Shown here: positions 7,372 to 14,836 of the stretch, piece by piece | How positions within the stretch are numbered: position 1 is the stretch's first letter | Layout of the letters: every line of letters starts with the position of its first letter | DNA from: Streptomyces sp. ML-6 | GTDB taxonomy: Bacteria > Actinomycetota > Actinomycetes > Streptomycetales > Streptomycetaceae | NCBI RefSeq assembly: GCF_030116705.1 | Contig: NZ_JAOTIK010000001.1 | Coordinates: 4,988,501-5,052,500 of the forward strand | Reading direction: 5' to 3' | Length of the DNA stretch: 64,000 nt | Translations under genes and position numbers: made by a program | Notes under the pieces: model-generated | Seen by the model: the letters and a program-made list of their open reading frames with translations, nothing else | The model's database searches: none | Told to the model about the DNA's origin: nothing

Positions 7372-8823
7372 TCAGGTTCCGTATCGGCGCAGCAGCTCGA
7401 TCATGTTGCGGAGCTTCGGTATCGCGTCATCGCCGACCTTGTCCTTGTCGTTGAAGTGCATCAACTCGTTACGGACCTCGCGCAGCTCGTCGAGGCGGGC
7501 CACGAAGGACTTGCGGTCCAGCGGCCACCCCAACTTGTCCCATTGCTGCTGATTGCTGAGGATCTGCTGATAGTCCCCATACGACATCTGACCGAAGGCA
7601 GTGATGTTGCGGAGCTTGTCCGGATCGCAGAGCGTGATCACCTCCTGAAGGTCGAGGCCTTCCGAGATGACCCGGCGCAGCTGCCGGTCGAGGTCGCCAA
7701 TGAGGAGGAACGGTCGCGCCGTGGCGCCGTACTCGGCGGCCACGTCCGCGATGGTGATGATCCCGGCGATCTGCTTCGTCTGGTCCCTCACCAAGAGGAA
7801 GCCGTACTGCTCCAGGTAGGGCAGGACGTCGATCAGATGATCGGCATAGCTGACATCGTGAGCTTTGACGATGGCCTGGGAAAAGGGAGCCTGGCTGTCC
7901 TTGTAACGAGCCTGGGCAATGGATTCCCAGGTGACGGCCCCCTGGAGGTTCCGAGTTCCGTTAAGCACCGGCAGCTGCGAGTACCCGTTGAGCTGCATCT
8001 TGGTGAATGCTTCCTCGAAACTCGCCGAGGAGGTCACCGATACCACTCCTCTGAGTGCCGAGGGCAGGTTGCCGACCGTCTGTCCCTGGATCGGCTCGCC
8101 CTTGTCCTCCGCGCTGCCGGAGGTGGTGGCGGTCGCCGGTGTGCCGGTCGTCCTCAGCTCCGCCTGCTCTGTTGCCGCCTCCGGTTCGGCCGTTTCCTCG
8201 TCCCTGTTCTCGGTATCCAATGACGGCCCGGTCAAGGTGACCCGGTCGTCGATGCCTACGGCTGCGAAGTCCGGAACGGTGTACAGGCCGTGGTTGGTCA
8301 GCTCACTGGCTATCTGCTCGCTGATCAGGTAGCCGCGTCGGGAAGCCCCCCACCAGCCCAGCAGATCCCGGACGGTGAGGGTGATCGGAGTATCTGCATC
8401 CGCTTGCTTCCGGGCGTCTTTCAACCGGGCGTGCCGCGCGGCGGAGACGTCTGCTGCCGAGCCGCCGGACGCGGGCTGCTCCGCCACCGTGTCCAGGAGG
8501 CTCTGTCTCAGAACGTCCAGCAGGGTGCCGTCGTCAAGTGCCCAGGCGGTCCATCCGTCGTAGGGGCCCCGACCCGTGGCCGCAGCGGCTGCCGCGGAGG
8601 GGGACTTGAACCGCTGGCCGTCGCTCAGCTCGATCCTGCCGTCCCCGGTCACCTTAGCGAGGTGTGCCTCTCCGGACTGCTTACGCCGGAAGGTGAGCTG
8701 CGTTCCGGCGGTCAGCAGTCCGGCGTCTACCAGATCGGAGACCAACACCCGCCGTCCCTCGATCAGATAGGAGGCTCGTCCCAGGGGCTCCTCCGCGCCG
8801 TCGCCCAGCTTGGAATCGGTCAT
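7372..8823 (-). CDS. RAMA-like / CBS-pair / HEPN-like multidomain protein, candidate defence effector
   Basis: A 483-residue protein of four parts. Residues ~20-110 resemble a RAMA domain (DLVDAGLLTAGTQL, dGRIELSDGQRFKSPSAAA, then a WTAW end), a module usually tied to DNA modification and restriction proteins. Residues ~140-195 look like a small helical/winged domain. Residues ~245-370 form a CBS pair (QLPVLNG..LQGAVTWESIA; FLLVRDQTKQIAGIITIADV), a nucleotide sensor. The C-terminal ~110 residues are all-helical and end with R451-NELM-H456, the R-x4-H arrangement of HEPN ribonucleases. This suggests a nucleotide-gated RNase, but none of it is proven. It is separated by 232 bp from the operon upstream. 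Confidence 0.7.
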   Translation of the reverse strand: MTDSKLGDGAEEPLGRASYLIEGRRVLVSDLVDAGLLTAGTQLTFRRKQSGEAHLAKVTGDGRIELSDGQRFKSPSAAAAAATGRGPYDGWTAWALDDGTLLDVLRQSLLDTVAEQPASGGSAADVSAARHARLKDARKQADADTPITLTVRDLLGWWGASRRGYLISEQIASELTNHGLYTVPDFAAVGIDDRVTLTGPSLDTENRDEETAEPEAATEQAELRTTGTPATATTSGSAEDKGEPIQGQTVGNLPSALRGVVSVTSSASFEEAFTKMQLNGYSQLPVLNGTRNLQGAVTWESIAQARYKDSQAPFSQAIVKAHDVSYADHLIDVLPYLEQYGFLLVRDQTKQIAGIITIADVAAEYGATARPFLLIGDLDRQLRRVISEGLDLQEVITLCDPDKLRNITAFGQMSYGDYQQILSNQQQWDKLGWPLDRKSFVARLDELREVRNELMHFNDKDKVGDDAIPKLRNMIELLRRYGT

Positions 8824-9055
8824 AGGTGTCTTCCTCCGGCTCGATCCCGCCTCGCAACGGTCTGATCATCGCAGAGGCGCACCCCGCGCTGCTGTGGATT
8901 CCGTCCTTCCCCAAGAATGGGGCCAGACACTTCACAGTGGGCGTGACCCGGGGCCGCCAGTGTGTCTACGTGATTGCCGCCTGGGAGGCCCTCGCCAGAA
9001 CGGCAACACCCCGATGCCCTCGACGCCATTGCCTGGGCCTGCCACAGCATTTGGC
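8824..9055. other. Gap between two island transcription units
   Basis: These 232 bp separate the RAMA-CBS-HEPN gene from the end of the 4-TM gene. A plus-strand frame through 8826-9010 reads LLWIPSFPKNGARHFTVGV and looks mildly protein-like. It has no ribosome site and degenerates into the antisense of the 4-TM gene, so it may be a decayed gene remnant. The RAMA-CBS-HEPN promoter should lie here. Confidence 0.4.
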
Positions 9056-9595
9056 TCAGTGCTCTCGCTCCCTACGGCGCAGGAACTGCCAGCCCAGTAC
9101 AGCCAAGGCGAGTGTCTGCCCAAGAGAAGCGAGTAAGAGCAGGGGCTGAACGACGGGAGAGCACCAGAACGCGGTCGTGCAGACCATGGGCAGGACCAGG
9201 TACGTGAACAGGTCCACCGCGGTCTGAAGCCGCTTGCGCACGGTGCGGCCCGCAACGCTGCGGTGGTAGATCTCCCAGCCGAACACTGCGCCGTGGGTGG
9301 AGGTGAGTTCCTCCAGGCGCGGGCCCAGCCGGTCGCGGACGTAGTAGCCGATTGCCGAGATCTTCTCGTCGTTGACCAGGTAGGTCCAGCCCAGGATCAG
9401 ACAGATCGCGGGGACGGAGAGCAGTAGCCGGGACTGTCCGCTCTGCGCGGTGATCGCCACGACTGCAGTGGCTGCCGCGAGGGTGAAGTACAGCAGGTTG
9501 TCGCGAAACCCTATGCGGGTCTTCTGTTCCTCCTTGAGGCACCCGTACTCGGCCAGCAGGATCTTGCTCTCGGTGACGTCATCCGTGGAGGTCAC
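9056..9595 (-). CDS. Four-TM membrane protein, SLATT-like candidate pore effector
   Basis: A 179-residue protein with a charged N-terminal helix (KEEQKTRIGFRDN) and membrane segments at about 34-50, 56-74, 125-145 and 147-171. A ~50-residue cytosolic region lies in the middle and the C-terminus is RRREREH. The helix-TM-TM-cytosolic-helix plan recalls SLATT proteins, predicted pore-formers in nucleotide-centred conflict systems, but the extra TM pair makes the match tentative. A GTG start at 9595 is supported by AGGGG 6 bases before it. Residue 154 is a TTA leucine (9134-9136). It lies 26 bp downstream of the 660-aa gene and is the last gene of that operon. Confidence 0.65.
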   Translation of the reverse strand: MTSTDDVTESKILLAEYGCLKEEQKTRIGFRDNLLYFTLAAATAVVAITAQSGQSRLLLSVPAICLILGWTYLVNDEKISAIGYYVRDRLGPRLEELTSTHGAVFGWEIYHRSVAGRTVRKRLQTAVDLFTYLVLPMVCTTAFWCSPVVQPLLLLASLGQTLALAVLGWQFLRRREREH

Positions 9596-9621
9596 AGGCA
9601 CCCCTATGCTCGAGTTCAGGA

Positions 9622-11604
9622 TCAGCCGGCGATCTGGAAGGGAGCCAGGCTGTCGGGGCCGTGCCGTTCGATCCAGCTCTTCCCGTCCGCCGCTATCCCC
9701 TCCAGAAGGCGGAAAGTGTGGGTGGAGCCGGCCGCGCTGAGGTTGATCTCGGAGATTTCCTGGGAATTCTCGGTCGGCGCCAGTTGATGGGCGTCGGCGT
9801 CCTTGACGCGGATCTTCCTGGCCGGTCCGTTGGCGAGGAAGAGCTCCAGGTCGTAGCCAATGTCGGCGTTCTCCGTCACCTGTACGGAGGTTAGCGCGTC
9901 GAACCGGTAGTTGCTCCGCTGCTCGTTCTTGCGCGTTCCGTCGAAGAAGTCGAACTCGGAGCTGATCTCGCGGATACCGTCCTGGGTGAACAGGAACAGG
10001 CGGAACACGTAGCGCGAGTACCGCCATGGGCCGCCTCGGACCCGGCCACGCTTGCAGGATGGACCCGGGGCCATGAGGATGGTGTGGGCGATCAGGTCAC
10101 GCCAGGTGAGCCGGTGGTGCCGGAGTGCCTCATCGACGAACGAGGTCTTGTCGCAGGTGAGCCAGGTCTCCATCTCCAGTTCGCTGGGGCGCGTAGCGTC
10201 CAGGAACGACTTCCAGCGATGGTAGGCAATCTGCCGTTCGGCCAAATGCTCGCTGTATTCCTGGGTCTCCCGGTTCAGCCGGTGCTCTTCACGCCGGACC
10301 TCCAGCCATCGGGAAGCGCTCGCGTGCCCGGACCAAGCCGCACCGAGCATGGCCAGGAACGCCCACAGAGGCCGCGGTTGGGCGGCACCGATGGCCGCTG
10401 TGCCGAACCCGGCCAGAGCCGCGACACCGAGAACGGCGAGGGCCGCCACGGTCAAGGCCTTCGTCCTGCCCGACGTCCGGTCCTGACGGTACCGATCGGA
10501 CAGGGTGCCGTTGTTGTAGCGATCTCGGGCGTCCTCGGCGAGGTACCGGATCAGCCAGTCGACTCGCTCCACACCGATTCGGCTCTCCCGGTAGAGGTCC
10601 GCGATCTCGGCGGCGAGGCTGCTGCGGATTTGAACCGTGTGACCGAGCCAGGCATCCGCGGTGAAGCCGTGGGGCCTTCGAATGCTGAAGTAGTGATCGA
10701 ACGAATGGCGGACGCGCTTGGTGAACCGGTCCTCGGCGATCGGGGGATCGCGCGGATCCGGGGCGTGAACCTCGGCCCCGAAGCCAGGCCTGGGCTCCTG
10801 GCCCCACCACCGAACGCCGAAGCGCGCCGCGGTCAGGCCCGCGCCGAGTGCCACCGCTAACTCGACGATCGCCTGGGCCGGATTCGCGATCAGAGCCAGG
10901 GCCCCGAGGAGAGCACTGCTGATGGCGAACAGGACGGCCCGGACAGGGAGGGCCGCCTTGGCGGCGGCAGCGGTGCTCGGGCGGGGCTGAACGGCCCGCG
11001 CCCCGATGGGGTCGGGTGCGAAGTAGGCCCAGACCCGCTGGGCCCGGCCGTTGCCGAAGCGTTCCGCCCTGGCCCGCCCGAGGGTCTCCGCCCACAGGTC
11101 GTCCTTCAGCCCTCCGGTGAGTATCACGTTGAGGTGGCGGAGGATCGCGTCGTGCTGGCGGAGCGGCAGGTCCTGCAGTTGCTTCAGCACGGGGCCGGTC
11201 TCGCTGCCGGCGGTGCTGAGTACCGCCAACAGGTCGAAAGTGACGCGCAGGGCTTCCTTCCACTTGTCCTCGGCGAAGTCCCGCACGAGCCCGTAGGCGT
11301 AACGCAGCTGCCCGACCTCTTCGGCGGTCAGGTCGTGGTGGGTGCGTGCGCTGAGCATGGCGAGCACCCAGTGGAAACGCACCTCCGTGCCGTCGTACCC
11401 GTGGGCGATCGCATCGGTGATCATTTCGCGGGCCCGGCTGGGAACGCCGTCTTCCAGGAGCTGTACGCCGACCCGGTACTTCTCCTGCGGCGAGGCGTCG
11501 GGGTGGACGAAGTAGACGTTGGAGTTGTGTACGGTCTCGGCCTGGATCCCGATGGTCGAGCCGTATGCCGCCGAGCTGTACGGGGCACTGTCGTCGTGGT
11601 TCAT
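9622..11604 (-). CDS. 660-aa membrane protein of the Nudix/phosphorylase operon, unknown function
   Basis: Not recognised as a named family. Residues 20-33 (IQAETVHNSNVYFV) match in style the VHNSTVGIV motif of the neighbouring phosphorylase protein. Residues ~35-205 are helical and TPR-like. Two membrane hairpins lie near 225-265 and 390-435, separated by a ~110-residue soluble segment. The C-terminal ~180 residues appear to be beta-rich (YVFRLFLFTQDGIREISSEF..). Codon 249 is TTA (10858-10860). The start overlaps the phosphorylase stop by 4 bases (ATGA). It is a plausible scaffold or membrane-anchored sensor that works with the 4-TM protein. Confidence 0.7.
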   Translation of the reverse strand: MNHDDSAPYSSAAYGSTIGIQAETVHNSNVYFVHPDASPQEKYRVGVQLLEDGVPSRAREMITDAIAHGYDGTEVRFHWVLAMLSARTHHDLTAEEVGQLRYAYGLVRDFAEDKWKEALRVTFDLLAVLSTAGSETGPVLKQLQDLPLRQHDAILRHLNVILTGGLKDDLWAETLGRARAERFGNGRAQRVWAYFAPDPIGARAVQPRPSTAAAAKAALPVRAVLFAISSALLGALALIANPAQAIVELAVALGAGLTAARFGVRWWGQEPRPGFGAEVHAPDPRDPPIAEDRFTKRVRHSFDHYFSIRRPHGFTADAWLGHTVQIRSSLAAEIADLYRESRIGVERVDWLIRYLAEDARDRYNNGTLSDRYRQDRTSGRTKALTVAALAVLGVAALAGFGTAAIGAAQPRPLWAFLAMLGAAWSGHASASRWLEVRREEHRLNRETQEYSEHLAERQIAYHRWKSFLDATRPSELEMETWLTCDKTSFVDEALRHHRLTWRDLIAHTILMAPGPSCKRGRVRGGPWRYSRYVFRLFLFTQDGIREISSEFDFFDGTRKNEQRSNYRFDALTSVQVTENADIGYDLELFLANGPARKIRVKDADAHQLAPTENSQEISEINLSAAGSTHTFRLLEGIAADGKSWIERHGPDSLAPFQIAG

Positions 11605-12758
11605 GCCAGGTCACCGGCCGCGGCCACCAACGGAGTCAACGTGGCCACCAGCGCGGGGCACTCCGCGACCAGTCCGCGCAGCCTCTTGAGTGTCATGACC
11701 GCCCGCTTCGACGATTCAGGGGTGCGCTCCCCGGCCGACCGGAGGGCGGAGTCCAGATCGGTCAGGGCTTCCCGGTAGCTGTCCTCGTCGAGGACGCCCT
11801 CGGTACGGTGCCACCCAAGCTGATCGCGGAAACCGTTCAGTTCCGTGATCAGGTCCGTCGGGCCGGGTGCCTTCGAGGCCGTGTTCATGTGGACACTGCT
11901 GCCCGTGACGGAGCCGGCCACGATGCCGACAGTACTGTTGTGGACGGTGTTGCTGACGCGCCGGTCGAACCAGTCGGTCGAACGGGCCCCGTCGTCCTGG
12001 GGCATTGTGGCCTCCTCCTGCTCCAGTTCCACTGCCAACCGGATGGCGAACGCCGCCGCGTTCGCCGCGGCCCGCGGCTGCCAGTTGCGGTCCTCCGAAC
12101 TGTTCTTCGTGCCGTCCGCCCGGTCGCTGATCCCCCGGACGATGGCCACCGGCGCTCCGCTGAGATGGCCGGCCTGGGCCACACCGGCTGCCTCCATCTC
12201 GATGGCGAGCGCGTCGTTGTAGTGCTGTCGGATCCACTTCGCCTCGGCCGAGATCCTCGAGTTCTGGACGATCTCGCCGGCGGCGATCGCCCCGAAACGC
12301 ACCTGAGGCCCGTCCTCGTGACCGGGCGTGGGGTCCGCCCAGTCGTTCAAACGGGCCAGGTGCGAGGCGAGCTGGCTGATGCCGTGCGGCGCTTCCCACA
12401 CCCGGGGACGGGCCTTGAGCCCGTCGTCCTCACTGGTCCCGCCGTGATAGGCGTACACATGTGACGCCATCACCACGTCACCCAGCCTGGTGGCGTCCCA
12501 CAGGGCGCCGGCGACCCCGACGAACAGCACGGCCACCGGTGAGAACTCCTGGATCGCGCGTTCGGCGATCACCGCGGCGGAATGGTTCCCCTTGTTCGTC
12601 AGGCCGAGCGCGACGCGGCACGATGTGCCCCGTGCGGTTCCCACCTCGAACCGGGTACCGCGCTCATGGCGATGCACCTGAGGATTCGCCAGCCTCTGGC
12701 GCACGGACTGATATTCAAGATTGAGGGCGGTGAGAATCACCACCGGGCCCTTTGGCAT
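11601..12758 (-). CDS. Nucleoside phosphorylase-domain effector (PNP/MTAN fold) with C-terminal association region
   Basis: Residues 1-247 form a nucleoside phosphorylase/nucleosidase domain: VILTALNLEYQSV at the start, GVAGAL at 81-86, the purine-ribose-binding E187-M-E189, and RGISDRADGTKN at 208-219. The last motif is very close to the form found in phosphorylase domains fused to NLR-like proteins. Residues 272-291 (VHNSTVGIVAGSVTGSSVHM) form a short beta-like repeat, followed by a ~90-residue helical tail. Related domains in some anti-phage systems destroy ATP by cleaving the N-glycosidic bond, and that activity here is inference. The start abuts the Nudix stop (TAGATG), with GAGGAG overlapping its end. 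Confidence 0.82.
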   Translation of the reverse strand: MPKGPVVILTALNLEYQSVRQRLANPQVHRHERGTRFEVGTARGTSCRVALGLTNKGNHSAAVIAERAIQEFSPVAVLFVGVAGALWDATRLGDVVMASHVYAYHGGTSEDDGLKARPRVWEAPHGISQLASHLARLNDWADPTPGHEDGPQVRFGAIAAGEIVQNSRISAEAKWIRQHYNDALAIEMEAAGVAQAGHLSGAPVAIVRGISDRADGTKNSSEDRNWQPRAAANAAAFAIRLAVELEQEEATMPQDDGARSTDWFDRRVSNTVHNSTVGIVAGSVTGSSVHMNTASKAPGPTDLITELNGFRDQLGWHRTEGVLDEDSYREALTDLDSALRSAGERTPESSKRAVMTLKRLRGLVAECPALVATLTPLVAAAGDLA

Positions 12759-13502
12759 CTACTCCTCTTCCCCTCTCGTGTTCTCTTCCGTCGCGGGTGG
12801 CGCGGGTCGGATCAGCGGTGGGAACAGCACGGTGTTCGGACCGGCCCGGTACAACCGTGCGGGCCGTCCTCCCGTGGCCCTGCGGTCCGTGCCGACGGGG
12901 ACGATGAATCCCTTCGAAGCTTGGACCTTCCGGTAGAAATTGCGGGTGTCGAGTGTGGTGCCCCAGACGGCCTCGTACACCTGCTGCAGCTCCGCGATGG
13001 TGAAGCTCTCCCCACAGAACGCGGTGGCCAGTGCCGAGAATTCGATCTTGGTGCGTGCGCGTTCTATCCCGTCCGCGGCGATTCGATGGTGGTCGAAGGC
13101 GAGGGGCGCCTCGCCGGACAGTACGGCTTCTGCGGGTATCCACGCGGCATCGGTGGCATCCGTCCCCGCGACAGGGTCGGGCAGTCCCGGTGCGATCGCC
13201 AGGTGCGCGACGGAGACGACTCGGCCCCGCGGGTCGCGGCCCGATCTTCCGTACACGGCCAGCTGTTCAAGGTGTACCCAGCCGGAGGTCAGGGCTGTTT
13301 CCTCACTCAGTTCGCGGTGAGCGGCGTCCAGGATCTCCTCGCCGTCATGGCTCAGGAATCCTCCGGGCAGTGCGAGCATGCCCCGGAAGGGGTCTTCGCC
13401 CCGCTCCACCAGGAGGACGTGCAGACGACTGTCGCGCAGCGTCAGGATCACGAGATCGACCGTCAATAGGACAGAGGGTGGTGACCATGCGTCATCTTGC
13501 AT
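12759..13502 (-). CDS. Nudix-winged-helix transcriptional regulator (NrtR-like)
   Basis: A 247-residue protein. The N-terminal Nudix domain (~residues 9-145) has GGFLSHDGEEILDAAHRELS, so the REL-x-EE core is intact while the last glycine is alanine. The C-terminal winged helix (~150-225) is FTIAELQQVYEAVWG.. TRNFYRKVQA. This architecture is that of NrtR-type regulators, in which the Nudix domain senses ADP-ribose or related NAD breakdown products. It heads the operon. A TTG at 13511 would add three residues. The ATG at 13502 lies inside a palindrome, suggesting autoregulation and a leaderless or near-leaderless transcript. Confidence 0.8.
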   Translation of the reverse strand: MQDDAWSPPSVLLTVDLVILTLRDSRLHVLLVERGEDPFRGMLALPGGFLSHDGEEILDAAHRELSEETALTSGWVHLEQLAVYGRSGRDPRGRVVSVAHLAIAPGLPDPVAGTDATDAAWIPAEAVLSGEAPLAFDHHRIAADGIERARTKIEFSALATAFCGESFTIAELQQVYEAVWGTTLDTRNFYRKVQASKGFIVPVGTDRRATGGRPARLYRAGPNTVLFPPLIRPAPPATEENTRGEEE

Positions 13503-13536
13503 GTCCTGCAAGGTACTTCAGTTACTGTCACTTGCA
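13496..13536. promoter_or_regulatory. Putative operator of the Nudix regulator (TTGCA half-sites)
   Basis: CTTGCA (13496-13501) and TGCAAG (13507-13512) form a perfect palindrome with a 5-base spacer that covers the ATG. A third half-site, CTTGCA, at 13531-13536 continues into CAAG. The position over the first codon suits repression by the gene's own product. Confidence 0.5.
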
Positions 13537-13966
13537 CAAGAAGTAGAGTGTTGGGATCGCTATACCGCTCGACCTCATGGCCGTGGCGCGCATGGATGGT
13601 CAGCTGGTAATCGAACATGTCAGCTCGTGCCTGCCTGCAGTGCCGCGGTTCTTCGGCCTGCGACTGGCGCGCTCGTGGCGTCGAGGGCACAGGGGGGCAG
13701 TCGTGGCCCGTGCACGTCGATGAACCACAACCGGATGCCGGGCCCTGTGTCAGTCTCGTAGGCGGCTGCCCCGGTGGTGCGATCTCCCGTCAACGTGACC
13801 TTGATCAGTTCCTGACCAGGCACGGCTAAACGATCGCCCATGAGCCGGCATGGCATCCGGAGGTGGTGCATCCGGCTCGGAGGTGGGGAATGTTCCGATC
13901 GGTCTGCGAACAATGACCATCCGGGCGCTACCGGTCAGCTGTCGAAAGCGGGGAGACCCTCCGTCC
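13513..13966. other. Stretch without a confident gene between Nudix regulator and Uma2 gene
   Basis: About 450 bp. A minus-strand frame at 13620-13841 contains LAVPGQELIKVTLTGDRTTG and ETDTGPGIRLWFIDVHG, which looks protein-like. It lacks a ribosome site, and a second frame at 13463-13618 (DYQLTIHARHGHEVERYSDP) could be its displaced continuation. It may be a frameshifted relic. The promoter of the Nudix operon lies at the left edge. Confidence 0.35.
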
Positions 13967-14533
13967 TTACATGACCCCAAGATCGACCGTGAGGGAGAAA
14001 GGCGCGGTGGCCCTCACCGTGCCGGTGAACATCTCGCCGTCCCTGTAAGCCTTGGTGGCGGGATCGAGAACGTAGGTGTAGATGATCGGGACCCCGGTGG
14101 CTGCCTGTTCGACGCGCCAGTAGAAGGGGATGCCGGCCTTGGCGTACTGGTCCACCTTCACGACCCGGTCCGTGGTCTCCGAACCGGGTGATACGACCTC
14201 GACGACCAGGAGCACGTGCTCGGGGCGGGTGGGTGTGAGGTCGATGGTTTCCGACCGGTGGACAGTGACGTCCGGGCGGCGGTTGGTGAGGGGGACGTCC
14301 TGCAGGCGGACGTCGAAGTCGGCATCGGCGTTCCACTCCGGGCCCGCGGCGGCGTCCAGGGCATTGGCCAGGAGCCGGGCCAGGCGGTTGTGCCGCTTGG
14401 AGCCGCTCGGGCTCACGACGACCATCCCGTCCACGATCTCGATGCCGGCGCACTGTTCCTCGGACCAGGAGTCGTACTGCTCCGCGCTGATCTGGGTGTG
14501 CATCCACGCGGGCGCCACCATCTCGGCGGTCAT
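13967..14533 (-). CDS. Uma2 family (DUF820) putative endonuclease
   Basis: A 188-residue protein of the PD-(D/E)XK superfamily. The motif pair is RRPDVTVHR and [19 protein letters not shown], with the catalytic D, the E of VEV and a downstream lysine before [13 protein letters not shown]. Uma2 proteins are very common in streptomycetes and cyanobacteria, and their biological role is unsettled. The ATG at 14533 has a textbook GGAGGT 6 bases upstream. It is the rightmost gene of the island, ending before the right direct repeat, and its promoter sits between them. Confidence 0.88.
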   Translation of the reverse strand: MTAEMVAPAWMHTQISAEQYDSWSEEQCAGIEIVDGMVVVSPSGSKRHNRLARLLANALDAAAGPEWNADADFDVRLQDVPLTNRRPDVTVHRSETIDLTPTRPEHVLLVVEVVSPGSETTDRVVKVDQYAKAGIPFYWRVEQAATGVPIIYTYVLDPATKAYRDGEMFTGTVRATAPFSLTVDLGVM

Positions 14534-14625
14534 GGTGTACCTCCTTCGTGGTGCCTCAACAGTCCGGGCGCTGCTGGGCTCAGCCCACTGCCCGGTGTGG
14601 TGCCCCACCCGCCCTTCACCGCTCT

Positions 14626-14836
14626 GCCCCGTGGCGCGCGTGTGTCGTGGGAGTGGGTGCGCGAGGATTGGACTCATGGCCAACCGACTTGCGCAGTCCA
14701 CGTCCCCGTATCTGCTTCAGCACGCGGACAATCCGGTCGACTGGTGGGAGTGGTCCCCCGAGGCCTTCGAGGAGGCGCGGCGGCGCAATGTGCCGGTGTT
14801 CCTGAGCGTGGGATACAGCGCTTGCCACTGGTGCCA
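14626..14836. repeat. Right copy of the island-flanking direct repeat
   Basis: In-register counterpart of 6341-6551. Here the sequence continues into the full DUF255 gene, so this copy restores the gene. The 7 differences in the 181-bp core show that the two copies are diverged alleles and not a fresh target duplication. Confidence 0.95.

Noticed and set aside
8826..9149. Plus-strand gene in the island gap
   Set aside because: Only the first third looks protein-like. It has no ribosome site and then runs antisense through the 4-TM gene. Kept only as a possible relic.
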